DNA from: Hymenoscyphus infarciens
Lineage: Eukaryota; Ascomycota; Leotiomycetes; Helotiales; Helotiaceae
Assembly (NCBI GenBank): GCA_001414345.1
Contig: LLCB01000166.1
Location: 60,651 to 124,650, forward strand
Direction: 5' to 3'
Length of the DNA stretch: 64,000 bases
Shown here: piece after piece, positions 34,800 through 45,160 of the stretch
Numbering within the stretch: position 1 is the first letter of the stretch
Layout of the letters: each line of letters begins with the position of its first letter
The notes under the pieces: generated by a model
Databases searched by the model: none
What the model was told of the DNA's origin: nothing
Seen by the model: only the letters and a program-made list of their open reading frames with translations
Translations under genes and position numbers: made by a program

Positions 34800-36950
34800 C
34801 CTTATCTTCAAACTAGGAGTTAAATACGATTTACCAGTTCACTCTCTAGAGAAAATTACCGACAACGAGAGGTTAGAGTCTTACTTAGAAAACCCGAACC
34901 AGGAGCAGCATCAGACAGATGAAGGGTTTTGTCAGGAAGGTCAGCCTGAGCTAGAGTCAGCTAGAGAAGAAGTGTTGGAAATCAAATATCGTACTAGCTT
35001 CAAGCAGTGGCTAGTCGTTGCCAGCGTAGCCCTGGCAGGCTTCCTAGGTTTGTTAGATACCATGGTCATAGGCACTGTAAGATTTCACTTTAACTTCTAT
35101 TCAATATAAAGGTAAATGTTCCTTGCTAAACGTTAAACCCCTTTCAGGCTCTTATAGTTATTTCGAATAGGTTTCTTTCTCTCCCAGATGTCGGTTGGTA
35201 TGTCAGCGCACACCAGTTCAGAAGGTACATTAAACTCTTGTGCTTAAAATCTACAAAGTCATTGGAATTCGTCGAATAGGAAGCTAAGATGAATATAGAG
35301 CGGCTCCACAGCCTTTAATGGGGAAGGTTTACGCACACTTCAAGATCAAGGTACGCCTGCGGGAAAAAAGGAGGTTAAATCAAGTCGCTGACAACAAAAC
35401 AACAGTGGTCCATCTTTGTTTTCTTCGCAATATTTGAACTAGATTCCGTACTTTGTGGTACTGTCAATTCTTCCGTCATGTTTATAATCGGCCGCGCCAT
35501 CGCTGGTGTAGGCTCTTCTGGCATTATTAATAGTACTCTCACGATAATCTCCAGTAGTGCACCCAAAGAAAGACGCCCCGGTATGTATTTTAATCCTGTA
35601 AGGTATAGAAGTATTAACACGCATAGTTAGCATTAATTAGAATAACTATGGAATATAAGTTCTTCATTATAGTGAAATCGTGCTCAGATCAGAGCTGATT
35701 ATTGTAACAGTTATGCAGCTTAGTTTTATTATTAGGCCACTAGTTGGTGGAGCTTTGACTTCATACAGCACATGGCGATGGTGTAAGTATATCTCTTATG
35801 ATCACACTCCCAGCAACTGATAACAAGCACAGGTTTCTATATCAACCTCCCGCTTAGTGCCGCCCTTGCTGCTGCGATTATCCCCCTTCAAATACCAGAA
35901 CAGACGCCCAAAAAAGAGCGATAACAATTCTTCCGAGGCTAAATCATTATCATGATCTTTTTAGATTTTGACTCTTTACTCCAGCGGTGCTGAAGCTCAT
36001 TATAGCACTTCAGTACGGTGGAAATAATTACGCCTGAGGCTCTTCCCAAGTTATTGGTCTTTTTTGTGGTTCCGCGGCAACCTTCGCTGTGTGGTTCTTC
36101 TAGAACCGTCTCAAAGGAGAAGATACTATAGTTCCACAATCACTCATTTCTCGGACTATTGTCTAGACTAGACCACTTTTCCTCGCATTCTTACTGACCG
36201 CTCTATTGCGAGCCTCGTGTGTTCTTCCGATATACTTCCAGGCGATAAAGGGCCTAGATGCTTTACTGAGCGATGGGTATTTGTTACCACAAATTCTTCC
36301 ACAACTTTTCATGGGCAGGGTTTTGGGGAATGCTCTGTAAGTTGATATACATAAGTTTTGACTATAGACTTGAGTGCTTACATATTTCTCAGTAAATAAG
36401 ACGGGATACGTCAATCCACTTGCCATCTTCTCTACAGTTCTACTCTCAGTTGGTAGCGGATTGTATTCTATGCTACAGCCTGGAACTTCAACCGGACAGT
36501 GGGTCGGATGTCAAATAATCTAGGGTGTCCGCTCGGGAGCCAGGTTTCAACTAGCATGTACAATTTTTGCAATAGAAAGATTACAATAACTCACAATTTT
36601 CTGTTCATTAGGCCATTACCACTATTCAAGCCTCTGTAGCAGGAGCAGAACTTTCATCTGCTATTGCCATCCTCGTGTTCTTGCAAACTATGGTCCCGGC
36701 TATTATCTTGGTACTTTGAAACTTGATCTTTATTGAAAGTCTCAAGTCACAGCTACCACATGCGAGCAGCGAACGTGGCAGCTATTATCGATGCTGGTGC
36801 TTCAGGGTTTCGCGCGATCGTTGATCCCGTGAGTTTGACAGTGTTCTGGTAGCTTACTCTGATAGTATCGACCGTGTTTTCTATTTGGTGGCAGCTATGG
36901 CTGCAATGCGTGGAGTGGTTCTTTGGGGCTTTGGATAGAGAGATGTCAGG
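34800..36950 (+). pseudogene. MFS drug/metabolite transporter pseudogene
   Basis: The plus strand holds a decayed transporter of the major facilitator superfamily (DHA2-like). It includes QWLVVASVALAGFLGLLDTM, then LPDVGWYVSAH, then VMFIIGRAIAGVGSSGI (GRxxxGxGxxG motif) and [20 protein letters not shown]. Further on are LRASCVLPIYFQAIKGLDA, QWVGCQIIQGVRSGARFQ and a terminal SIDRVFYLVAAMA. Several Trp codons read TAG or TGA (for example NNYAxGSSQ at about 36031 and FFxNRLKG at about 36100). Two stops follow PEQTPKKER. Intron boundaries are partly recognisable (e.g. GTAAGATTT at 35078). The product cannot be functional. The orientation is divergent from the P450 relic. Confidence 0.85.
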
Positions 36951-37596
36951 GAAAAGGATAAGAAGTGATCGGAGCAGTTGCAAGGTTATAGAAGTGAGAT
37001 TACTAGTTGGGTGTGAGGTAAGAGAGTTTAATAGTATAGCGGACAAGAGTAGAATCGGGCCAATTCAGTATCTTTGTTACAAATAAGGCCGTAAAAAAAG
37101 TTGGGGGATAGGATGTAATCCAATACTCTCTTGATATTGATTATTATTTCAGCAAGGCTGAAGCACGTCAGGACCCATGGCTTTCAATGTTCTTTTGGTA
37201 CTTCATAGTTCATAATGACTAGTAACAGTGAATTCTGAGTTCTGATTTCAAAACTTCCAATATTAACTCCCGAGATTTGAAAACGGCGATTTCCAGAACA
37301 GCCGTGCACCTTTTTGGTACCTTGATTGTTTTAACCGAATGGGAAAATGTTGAGTATAGCGTTAGTGAGTGAAGGCAAGAGTTCCAAGTGAGGGGGAAAA
37401 TGAGGCCGAATGAGTTTCCTTGTGTGGGGTGGGGGGAGGAGACAGTTTTTCTGAGCTGTTAAAGCATGAGAACGAGGGTTTGTTTGTATGAAAAACAACA
37501 CTTGCAAAATCAATGCAGGCCATCTCCGATGCTAACTAAATCACCTAAAAAAAGTGTTACGCTACAGTCAAGAAGATGGCAGAGAAGCATAGAAGA
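36951..37596. other. Intergenic region
   Basis: There is no supportable gene. Short frames on either strand have no domain. Confidence 0.5.
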
Positions 37597-38634
37597 CTAA
37601 CCTTTTTCGAGTTTCCCGAGTAGCTTTGAAAGCTCGGCAATAGTAGTATGTTTATCGACGAAGTCGTCATGGCCCTTGAAAGCAAATTTCTCGGGTGGGT
37701 TTTTTTGCAAGCTTCTCTCAAGAAATCTCAGCCTGAGAATTATCTTCGCTCGCTCTTCTTTGCATATTGTTTTGTAATCCGGCCCAAACTTTGAAATGAA
37801 AGTGGAATGCAGACTACCGAGGTCCTCAGCTTGAAAAAGCTCCCGAAAGAAAATAAAAGATATGATACTCTTGCACCATTCATTGTCTTTGCCAATAGGA
37901 TATTCTAAGCGGAGAATAACTTTGTCTATCTTTTTCCGAATCTCTGGATCAGTGGTTTTGTAGTCTTTCACATAATGCCAGGTCTTGTTGGAATGCGACG
38001 GAGGAGCGGCAGGTGTAGTGGGGGCGGAACCCTGGTTGGGCTTACCACGAGCTTGCTGAGGATTACTCTTATGTGCATATGTTTTCGGGTTCTTGAATGC
38101 TATTTCTGCTAGTCTTTTGGCCCCTAGCATGTTGTTTGTATTTACCGTTTGAAATTTGATGATTAGATTCTTTTGGTTTTTTGCTTCCAGAAGTTTGTTG
38201 TGAACAGTGCCCACGTCGCGAGTGAAAGCGTTCTGTGTGAAGCTTCTCCAATTCCAAACATCTTTTGTGAGGAGATCATAGATAGCGGGTCCGTCAACCT
38301 GAATGAGAACTTGTTGAAGAGGCACTGCGGTGATTGGTTTTGTCTTCTCCTTAACAAGATCCTGAACAACAGCCAAAATTGTCTTGACCATGCAAGACTT
38401 AGCAGTGATGGCGTCAGCATAGGATTTGTTGTACGGGGAATTGCGCGCAAAGTAGACGCCCGTGGAACTAAAAACAGGCCTTTCGGTGTTTCCTCCACCC
38501 TGTTCCCTTGCGCAAATCTGGATCAAAAGCTGGTCTTTGGCGAATTCATCTTCGCTTACACATTTCAAAGTTGTGAGACCCGTCTCTGCATTGTGCTTGG
38601 GACTACAGAATCTCGGAGTCAGTATACTTATTTG
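37597..38634 (-). CDS. RNase H-like domain protein, probably inactive; 5' end unresolved
   Basis: An open frame runs from 38634 to a stop at 37597-37599. It has no ATG at its start, so at least one 5' exon is missing from this model. The text begins RFCSPKHNAETGL, like the R-F-C-x-P-x-H entry of fungal RNase H-type proteins. It continues with GVYFARNSPYNKSY, then LQQVLIQVDGPAIYDLLTKD (one Asp retained) and IIKFQTVNTNNMLGAKRLAEIA, which follow the RNase H fold. The first catalytic Asp region (usually TDGAC) reads LIQICARE, and the helix Glu (usually NRAEL) region reads AKSCMVK. The C-terminal 150 residues after a Pro/Ser-rich linker are helical and charged, with no known match. Start and function are uncertain. 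Confidence 0.55.
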   Translation of the reverse strand, partial: QISILTPRFCSPKHNAETGLTTLKCVSEDEFAKDQLLIQICAREQGGGNTERPVFSSTGVYFARNSPYNKSYADAITAKSCMVKTILAVVQDLVKEKTKPITAVPLQQVLIQVDGPAIYDLLTKDVWNWRSFTQNAFTRDVGTVHNKLLEAKNQKNLIIKFQTVNTNNMLGAKRLAEIAFKNPKTYAHKSNPQQARGKPNQGSAPTTPAAPPSHSNKTWHYVKDYKTTDPEIRKKIDKVILRLEYPIGKDNEWCKSIISFIFFRELFQAEDLGSLHSTFISKFGPDYKTICKEERAKIILRLRFLERSLQKNPPEKFAFKGHDDFVDKHTTIAELSKLLGKLEKG

Positions 38635-39447
38635 TTAACATTCGAGGAGTAGAAGGAGCAAGAGCCTCAAGGACTGTTGTGGAAAGTTTGAAGGATGAGG
38701 AATGTCTCAGCTCCAGGCTTTACCCAAAGAAGTCATTTTACTCACGACCATTTCTCACTGCCAGGGCTAAAAATTCGGAAAGGTCGCTCGTCGACCTTGG
38801 GAACTCGGGGTTGACTTTGTTGTTGTTCTTCTTCTTCTTCCAGACGGGGCTCGCTGCGGAAGCACATCGTGAATATTGGATTGTGGGTTTCCGGTTTTTG
38901 GTGTTGATGGTGTTTTGGTTATCTCTCGAGTATTCTCTTGTTTGTTGGCCTTGAACAGAAACCTTGGAGAGAAAGATGACCGGTAAAGTGGTTGTGAATT
39001 GAAGTATTTGGGAAATCAGAAAATGAAGTGAATTCGGTGTTAAAGACTCTCGTTGGGATTGAGGGGGAGGAGATGTTCGATTATATCTCCCATACAAGTA
39101 GAAAGAAGAATAAAATGGAGAGGGTGAGAACCGTGGAGCGTAGGTATTCTATTTTTGAGGTGTATTCAGAGTTGGATCGTGAGTTGGGTTGTAGTTTAGG
39201 AGTGAGAATGAGAGGTTTGAAGCGGAGGAAAGGGTATAACAGTCTTCAACTAACGTGACGTGCTAGCGCCGCCCTTAGTCTCAACACTCCTTGGCATTTT
39301 GAGTATATTCACTAGATATTATAGTAAAAGTGGAATCTCTGAAGGTGAGTATCAAATTGTAGAACTTCAGCTTTAATTTGCCTGTAGGTTCACGGTGAAA
39401 AAGAGAGCCAAGCTTTGGAAAGAGAGCCTTGAGCAAGTCTACATGCT
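38635..39447. other. Region upstream of the RNase H-like gene
   Basis: Frames exist on both strands (38738-39097 minus, 39028-39258 plus). The minus frame may hold the missing 5' exon, since a donor-like GTGAGT follows …VRNGR on the minus strand at about 38745. The reading phase does not fit simply, so I leave it open. Confidence 0.35.
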
Positions 39448-39657
39448 GAAAAAGAAAGAAAAAAACAACCAAATCAACTAAATGAGAACATTGCAGAATG
39501 CTTTGCTAATTTCTGGTCCTATCTCTCAAGAGTTCTTACATAGAACGGAGTAGAAAAAGAAAGAAAAAAACAACCAAATCAACTAAATGAGAACATTGCA
39601 GAATGCTTTGCTAATTTCTGGTCCTATCTCTCAAGAGTTCTTACATAGAACGGAGTA
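39448..39657. repeat. Perfect tandem duplication, 2 x 105 bp
   Basis: 39448-39552 is repeated without any difference that I can see at 39553-39657, followed by the first seven bases of a third unit. The unit starts GAAAAAGAAAGAAAAAAACA and ends ACATAGAACGGAGTA. Confidence 0.95.
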
Positions 39658-39664
39658 GAAAAAG

Positions 39665-40607
39665 ACCTAGACACAGTTTATCAACACACTCTCAGTGCAT
39701 TATATAAAGCTCCTTGAACTCTTCAATATGAGCTGTAACAAAAGCCTTATGAATTTAGAAATCCTATTTAAAACTGTCAACGACTTTATGCCTATGTTCT
39801 TTTCACCAAAAATGCCCTAAGAAGACTGTAGTCTTATCGCTAGGATAAATTGTTTCTGAATCTTTCTCCTATATCATATGTTGAAATACACGACAAACAG
39901 TTACACATCAGTGTTACAAAACTCCACAAACACTGAGCAAATGTTTGCTATTCCAATGAAGCCAACCAGCTCAGATTATGTGCTGCTTTTACCCCTTTAT
40001 AGCTACCCTTGCAAACTGTGTCATCGTAAATATGACAAGGTGGGAGTCTTTAATTGAAGTCCGCCTTACTTTCCATAAAAGTTCCCCAGATCAAGACAGT
40101 GAGACAGCAACTTTGTAAGCTTGCAGGATTTGAGCCATGGGTGAGATAAATCAAAGGGGTAGGTAGTCACTGTACATTAAAGGGAATTTCCTTACAGACT
40201 AGCAATCCCAATTTATCGTAAAGGTTTAAAGCAATACTTCAACCATCATAACCATCGTTTGCTCTCTATGCTATGAGTATTTTTTTTATATGCAAGATCC
40301 AGGTTAATAACTCATGGAACCTATTTGGTGGTTGAAACTTGTTTATAAAAATTTTGCTTCAAACCAAGCTAGGGACATGTATGGACAAATGGCTGTCACG
40401 ATTACTTTGCTTACTTATTTTTAGCAGAAACGCGTCAAGCATAGCAAGTCACTGGTGAGAAGGAACACTCTCTTGCAAGGCGATTTTTCGGAGATCAAAA
40501 CGGAGTTAAGCGACCACCAACCAGCTCTTCACCTCAACAATCTTGGACCTCTTCACTTTTGAACGTGAGGAGTGTACTGCACACCACACATCCACTCCCC
40601 AACACTG
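39665..40607. other. Intergenic region
   Basis: No gene or RNA gene is recognised. It includes the upstream region of the BTB gene. Confidence 0.5.
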
Positions 40608-41601
40608 ATGCCATACTACCCAGTAGAGCCCGGCGAGGGGACTACTGTTTCGCAGACCATGGCGGAACCTCATCCATCAACTACAAATCCGAATAGACGA
40701 CCTCCGGCAGAGAAGACCAAACGATCCTTCGCGGAGTAAGTAATCGATCTCCTAATCGATCTCCTAATCGATCTCCTCGCCGCAAGCAGCCATCGTGCTA
40801 ACCATGCTTCCGAATAGTTACATGTCGATCGAAAATGCCAGCCAAGTCAAGATCATCGTCGGCACCGAACGAAAAGCCTTCCTCATCAACGAAGCTCTCT
40901 TGTGCGAGGCATCAGACTTTTTCCACGCCGCCTTTCGCGGTGGCTTCCGAGAAGCACGTGAGAAGAAGATGGAGTTACCAGAAGAGTCCCCTGAAAGTTT
41001 CGGTCTATTCATCAACTGGTTATACTCTCAAACCATAAACAACATCTTCGATCTGCCCGAATTCAGCAGAGCGGTCCCATGGAGTGAGGAAAAGGAGGGA
41101 GGGGTCGCAAGCGAGGCTTTTCTGGCGTTCGAGAAAAGAGTCCTGAAACTCTGGATCTTCTCGGAGAAGTTCCTACTTCAATCTTTCTTCGAATACATCC
41201 AAGACGACATCATAACTCTCAATTACCCCACCTTCAAGTTTCAACCCGAAAGCATTGCATTTGTGTGGGAAAATACATCGGCGGACTCCCCAATTCAGAA
41301 ATTCTTGGTTGGTATGGCGGTCGAGAGTCTTTGTCAAACTAGATGGATGGAGATGGCTAAATTCTTTGTGGGTTGTTCTTCCGACTTCAATCAAGAGGCA
41401 CTTGCAAGTTTCCACGCGCACCTTGAGGAGGATATGGAGAGTTGCGAGATCATTTGGTGTGAGAGCCATCACAAGCACGGGAGCGACGCATTTGATAACC
41501 TCGTGTGGGCGAACCGACCTAATGAGGATGATAAGGGTGCTACAAAGATTTCTTCAGAGGAGCGACTGGAACGACAAGAATGTTACCGAGCATGGCAATG
41601 A
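40608..41601 (+). CDS. BTB/POZ domain protein
   Basis: Two exons (40608-40735, 40818-41601) give 303 residues. Starting at the ATG in exon 2 would lose the first strand of the fold, whereas the spliced frame reads FADYMSIENASQVKIIVGTE. The BTB/POZ fold spans about residues 45-125: QVKIIVGTERKAFLINEALL, CEASDFFHAAFRGGFREA, MELPEESPESFGLFINWLYS. A helical C-terminal half typical of fungal BTB proteins follows (AFVWENTSADSPIQKFLVGM). BTB domains mediate dimerisation and often cullin-3 ligase contacts; no extra domain shows what this one does. The intron holds three copies of TAATCGATCTCC. Two pseudogene fragments of the same family lie just downstream. Confidence 0.85.
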
Positions 41602-42170
41602 CCAGAGGCTCGGCGTAGCTGTATGTGACCATAGAGCAATCCTTCACAATAGAACTTCCATTCGTTCCCAGCTTTTCAACTTGATACAACCGCGAGTTCG
41701 TGACATTTATCGATACAAGCAGGTGGTGCACCAGTTAACACTCACAAAATGAAAGCGGGGTTGTTGCGGGGTACTCAAGCATTCGGGCCGATGCCACTTC
41801 CGACCCCGAGGGGGAAGAGGCGAGGTTCAACCTCCCGCATGCACCTCATGCACCAACCTGACTTCTCGTCGTTGTGATGCAGATATGATAAACTAAAAAC
41901 CCGACGTGAGACAGATGGTTTGCTGGGAAGGTAGTGAGGCACAAGGGTTGAATGAAGCTGTGCCCAGATGCCGTGGGGTAGGCCAAATTGACCATGGTCG
42001 TTCCTAGGAAGATATCGAGACGGCTTTCGGTGTAACTCAGATACCTGTCTGCTTCTTACGACTTTGAAAGAAAGCACGGGGGTCTTTGGAGGTTAGAGCT
42101 GCTCAAGGAATTTGGAAGAGTTGGTGTGTGGGATCATTCCTTGAGCCCTCATGAACTCAACTGGGAACTA
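41602..42170. other. Intergenic region between BTB gene and BTB fragment
   Basis: No gene is seen. Short frames have no domain. Confidence 0.5.
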
Positions 42171-42192
42171 GGGTTACATGTTTGGTGTTGAC

Positions 42193-42650
42193 AGATGCCT
42201 TCAAATCACGAGCTACAAAGGTTGGCTCGACAGCGCAGATAATTATCCAACAGTGATTACTTACTGCAAGCTTTGTGTTCTTGCTGACAAGTTGAGTCTC
42301 ATGGAGTAGCGTGACCACATGCTCGAGTGGATTGGGGAGCAACACACTGACGACATAGTGAAAGACGAGGACTTAATATTGGTTTACGAGAACACAAAGG
42401 AGGACTCTCCCCTCAGAAAGCAAATTGTGAAAACTGCCTTGGAAAACACCATCATACACGACGGTGGGGTTGGTGCTGTCCTCGCATCTCAAATACGAAG
42501 AGGTGGTTGAAGCTTTGAATTCGGATTGCAGAGAGTTCAACAAGGAATTGATGGCGGCTTTGGGAAACCCTCTCTACCTAAGCAAAAAGGATTGTGACTA
42601 TGTATTTTATTGCCGAATTCATCATAGGAAGGACACTTGAAGGTATGGGT
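42193..42650 (+). pseudogene. BTB protein pseudogene, C-terminal half
   Basis: Plus-strand text SYKGWLDSADNYPTVITYCK is followed by LCVLADKLSLME, a TAG stop at 42307-42309, and RDHMLEWIGEQHTDD. VYENTKEDSPLRKQIVKTAL comes next, matching the C-terminal half of fungal BTB proteins and the gene at 40608-41601. After about 42490 the frame shifts; LKYEEVVEALNSDCREFNKE then continues to CRIHHRKDT. No BTB fold precedes it. It is not functional as it stands. Confidence 0.7.
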
Positions 42651-43210
42651 CTGGGCAGGAGGACTGAGGGAAAAAGCTCCCAGAAAGATGAACTCAGCTG
42701 TGTTTATCTAATAGGGACACATGGATCATCATCGGTGGCTGCTTCGTTTAACGAGATGGTTTCCTTTTGGCAACATTAAAAACAAGTTTGAATCCAAACT
42801 TCCTTCTCCTTTTAAATTGTCAGGCTGTGAGTCTATTAATCTCAATTGTTAAACGCGACTGTTAACGTTTTTAACATAACTGAGTTATTTAAAAAAAAGT
42901 TCTAAGATGTTTTAAGTACTAGGTGAAGACTTATTTTGTGAGTCAGGTTGTGGGTTGTTAATGAATTAAGCTAGTAAAGTCGCTCTTTTGTAATTGTCAA
43001 TCCACCCCCGCCCTGTACTTCTGTATATTCTCCCACCTGCCTTGGAGATTTTGGAGAATCAAATCCTCCGCTTCTTTTTGCACTTTCAACCCCTTCGTAC
43101 GGCGCGATACAAAACCTTTATGGACCTCCTGTACCCCGCTGTTCTATCCATCACCCACTCTCTCCTGAACACCGGTGACGATTGAAACCAACTAGCTCCT
43201 TTGCATGACC
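42651..43210. other. Intergenic region between the two BTB fragments
   Basis: No gene is supported. AT-rich patch at 42790-42960. Confidence 0.5.
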
Positions 43211-43701
43211 ATGTCATCGGACGACTCACCCTCGACGAGATCTTTCTATAAGTTTGAGGACAGGGAGATCACCGAGTCTGTTATCCCTAGTCGGTACCTA
43301 AGGTATGTCCTGTAACACCCCTTTCCACAGTCCTCTGAAAAATGGCAGGGGAAAGCTAATCATATCTTTCCTCAGTGTCTTCCAAACCACCAGCTACGTC
43401 AAAGTGTATTTCGGCGAGCCCAGTAAGCGACAGTTATGACTCTAAACAACAACTCCTCTGCAACCAGGTCCAGTATTTCCGGGCAGCATTTCAGGGTGGC
43501 GACAATGGCTATACCTGCTTTCCAGGAGGCAGAGACGAAGGAGATCCATCTTGTTGGAGACGACCCTGGCGTCACTCTGGACGGGACATGCAAATTTTGC
43601 AAGTTAAGAGTTTTCTAAGAAGCCTCGGTGGGGATTACTTTACGGCTGCTGTAGGGGAAACTGAACTGGTTGGTATGAAAACAAGCTATGGGAGATATTG
43701 A
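43211..43701 (+). pseudogene. BTB protein pseudogene, N-terminal half
   Basis: Exon 1 (43211-43302, MSSDDSPSTRSFYKFEDRE) is followed by an intron (43303-43375) and VFQTTSYVKVYFGEPSKRQL. The frame then meets stops. Family text continues in other frames: LLCNQVQYFRAAFQGG and FQEAETKEIHLVGDDPGV, which are the middle of a BTB fold. At least two frameshifts are therefore present. The C-terminal half is absent here. Confidence 0.7.
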
Positions 43702-44302
43702 AGGGTTGCGGGGCTCCGAGGGGGTCCTTTTAGTACTGAATTCATGGCGGTAACATCTTCATGAATTAATCCCTAAGTAGTTTTGAGCCTCTCTAATTCT
43801 TGTAAAATTCACCACAAATTTGGAAATATATTCCAGTCTCTAGAACCACGCTTGTTCACAACCGGAAACCAAGTCAGCTAGGTATGGATTCAGGATTTGC
43901 TAGTCGCAAGTGTAAGAGTACATGGAAACCATGGTTCTATCTACATCTACAAGAAGTTATTGGGCTAGAAATCTTGGAATATATTGTTCCAAGCATTTTG
44001 GTTGATTGACAGGTGTTCCTAGAACGATGGTGGAGACTTAAGTTTTACTTGAAGCTTGTTTCAAGCCTTTCTCTACCGTGTGGTTTCCCTACTTATCTCA
44101 TTTCAGTCATCAGAATCAAATCACGAATTCACAATTGGAAAGGTGGCTCAGAATATTTCTTCTTGTTCCTCTAAACGAGATCCCATAAAGGGCAGACAAA
44201 ACTCCAAAGAAACCTCACCGTTGGTGTTGCAATTTCTCCCAAAAGGCAATGTGCTCACAATTTCCCACAAGTAAGTGTGCTACTCCTTCAATATGCTCCA
44301 GC
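43702..44302. other. Intergenic region
   Basis: No gene is seen between the BTB fragment and the 3' end of the first Myb-like gene. Confidence 0.5.
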
Positions 44303-45160
44303 TCAGGTATGGTGTCCATATGCTACATCCCATCTTTCCTCAGTTTTCACAGGCACCCCATCCTCATCAACCATTCGCCTCTCACTCACTTCTCGATGTT
44401 GCCACATCTCATCATCGTAATGGACATTCATCGGAATACCCATACCTGAACCAAAATTATCCTGCCCTATCATGTGTGGGTAAAATTCATCACCCCCATA
44501 CCCGCCAAAGCTGGTGGCCATGTTATCCATCGGGTCAATCTCACCAAGCTCACTCCCCATGTACCCAAAATCGTGTTGGCTCGTACCAGGACTTGGTGTC
44601 GAATTCTGGGATTGTGGCGTAAAGGGTGTTCCGGGCATGTATTTGGTTTCCCGCTCGCCTGGCTCACGCTTGATCACTCTGGCACCTCCCATACCCATCG
44701 ATCCTTCTGCTGGATACCCCTCGCTCTCGGCCCGCTCGGCTTTGCCGTTCTCTTCCTCCAAGTAGCCGGGAGTGGACGGCTTTGCATTTTGCTCGGGTTT
44801 TTCGTTTTTCTTGGGTTTGCTTTTTCGTGGCGAAGTTGGGTTGCGGGGTTTACGGGAAACGCCTGATGTGCCCCCTTCCATTTGCTTTTTGAATCGCGAG
44901 TAGCGCATTCGGGCAGCATGGCCATTGGTGATTTCTTTTTTGAGGACCGGGTCGTTGGCGACTTTGTTCCAGTCGATCTTCACAACAAGCAAGTCAGTCA
45001 AGACCTTTGATTTCTCTCGAGAGAACACCGGACAGGAAGGAGATTGAATGGGCTGTTGAAATGGAAAGTCGAAAGTCGAAAACTCAAAACCTACATCTTT
45101 CAGACACTTCTGGCTCAATATTGCGTAGAGCAATCGATTGATGGCCGTCTCGTTCGGCAT
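44303..45160 (-). CDS. Myb/SANT-like protein 1 of the cluster
   Basis: Two exons on the minus strand (45160-45095 and 44977-44303) give 246 residues. The 117-bp intron is in frame, so an unspliced 285-residue reading is open. Only splicing restores the family text LKD-IDWNKVAND directly before the helix. The N-terminal 65 residues form the Myb/SANT-like domain: TAINRLLYAILSQKCLKD, IDWNKVANDPVLKKEI, GHAARMRYSRFKKQM. A basic linker (RKPRNPTSPRKSKPKKNEKP) follows. A long low-complexity region rich in Gly, Ser, Pro, Asp and Met then follows, probably disordered and possibly transcription-activating. Nuclear DNA binding is inferred from the family; no target is known. Confidence 0.8.
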   Translation of the reverse strand: MPNETAINRLLYAILSQKCLKDVGFEFSTFDFPFQQPIQSPSCPVFSREKSKVLTDLLVVKIDWNKVANDPVLKKEITNGHAARMRYSRFKKQMEGGTSGVSRKPRNPTSPRKSKPKKNEKPEQNAKPSTPGYLEEENGKAERAESEGYPAEGSMGMGGARVIKREPGERETKYMPGTPFTPQSQNSTPSPGTSQHDFGYMGSELGEIDPMDNMATSFGGYGGDEFYPHMIGQDNFGSGMGIPMNVHYDDEMWQHREVSERRMVDEDGVPVKTEERWDVAYGHHT

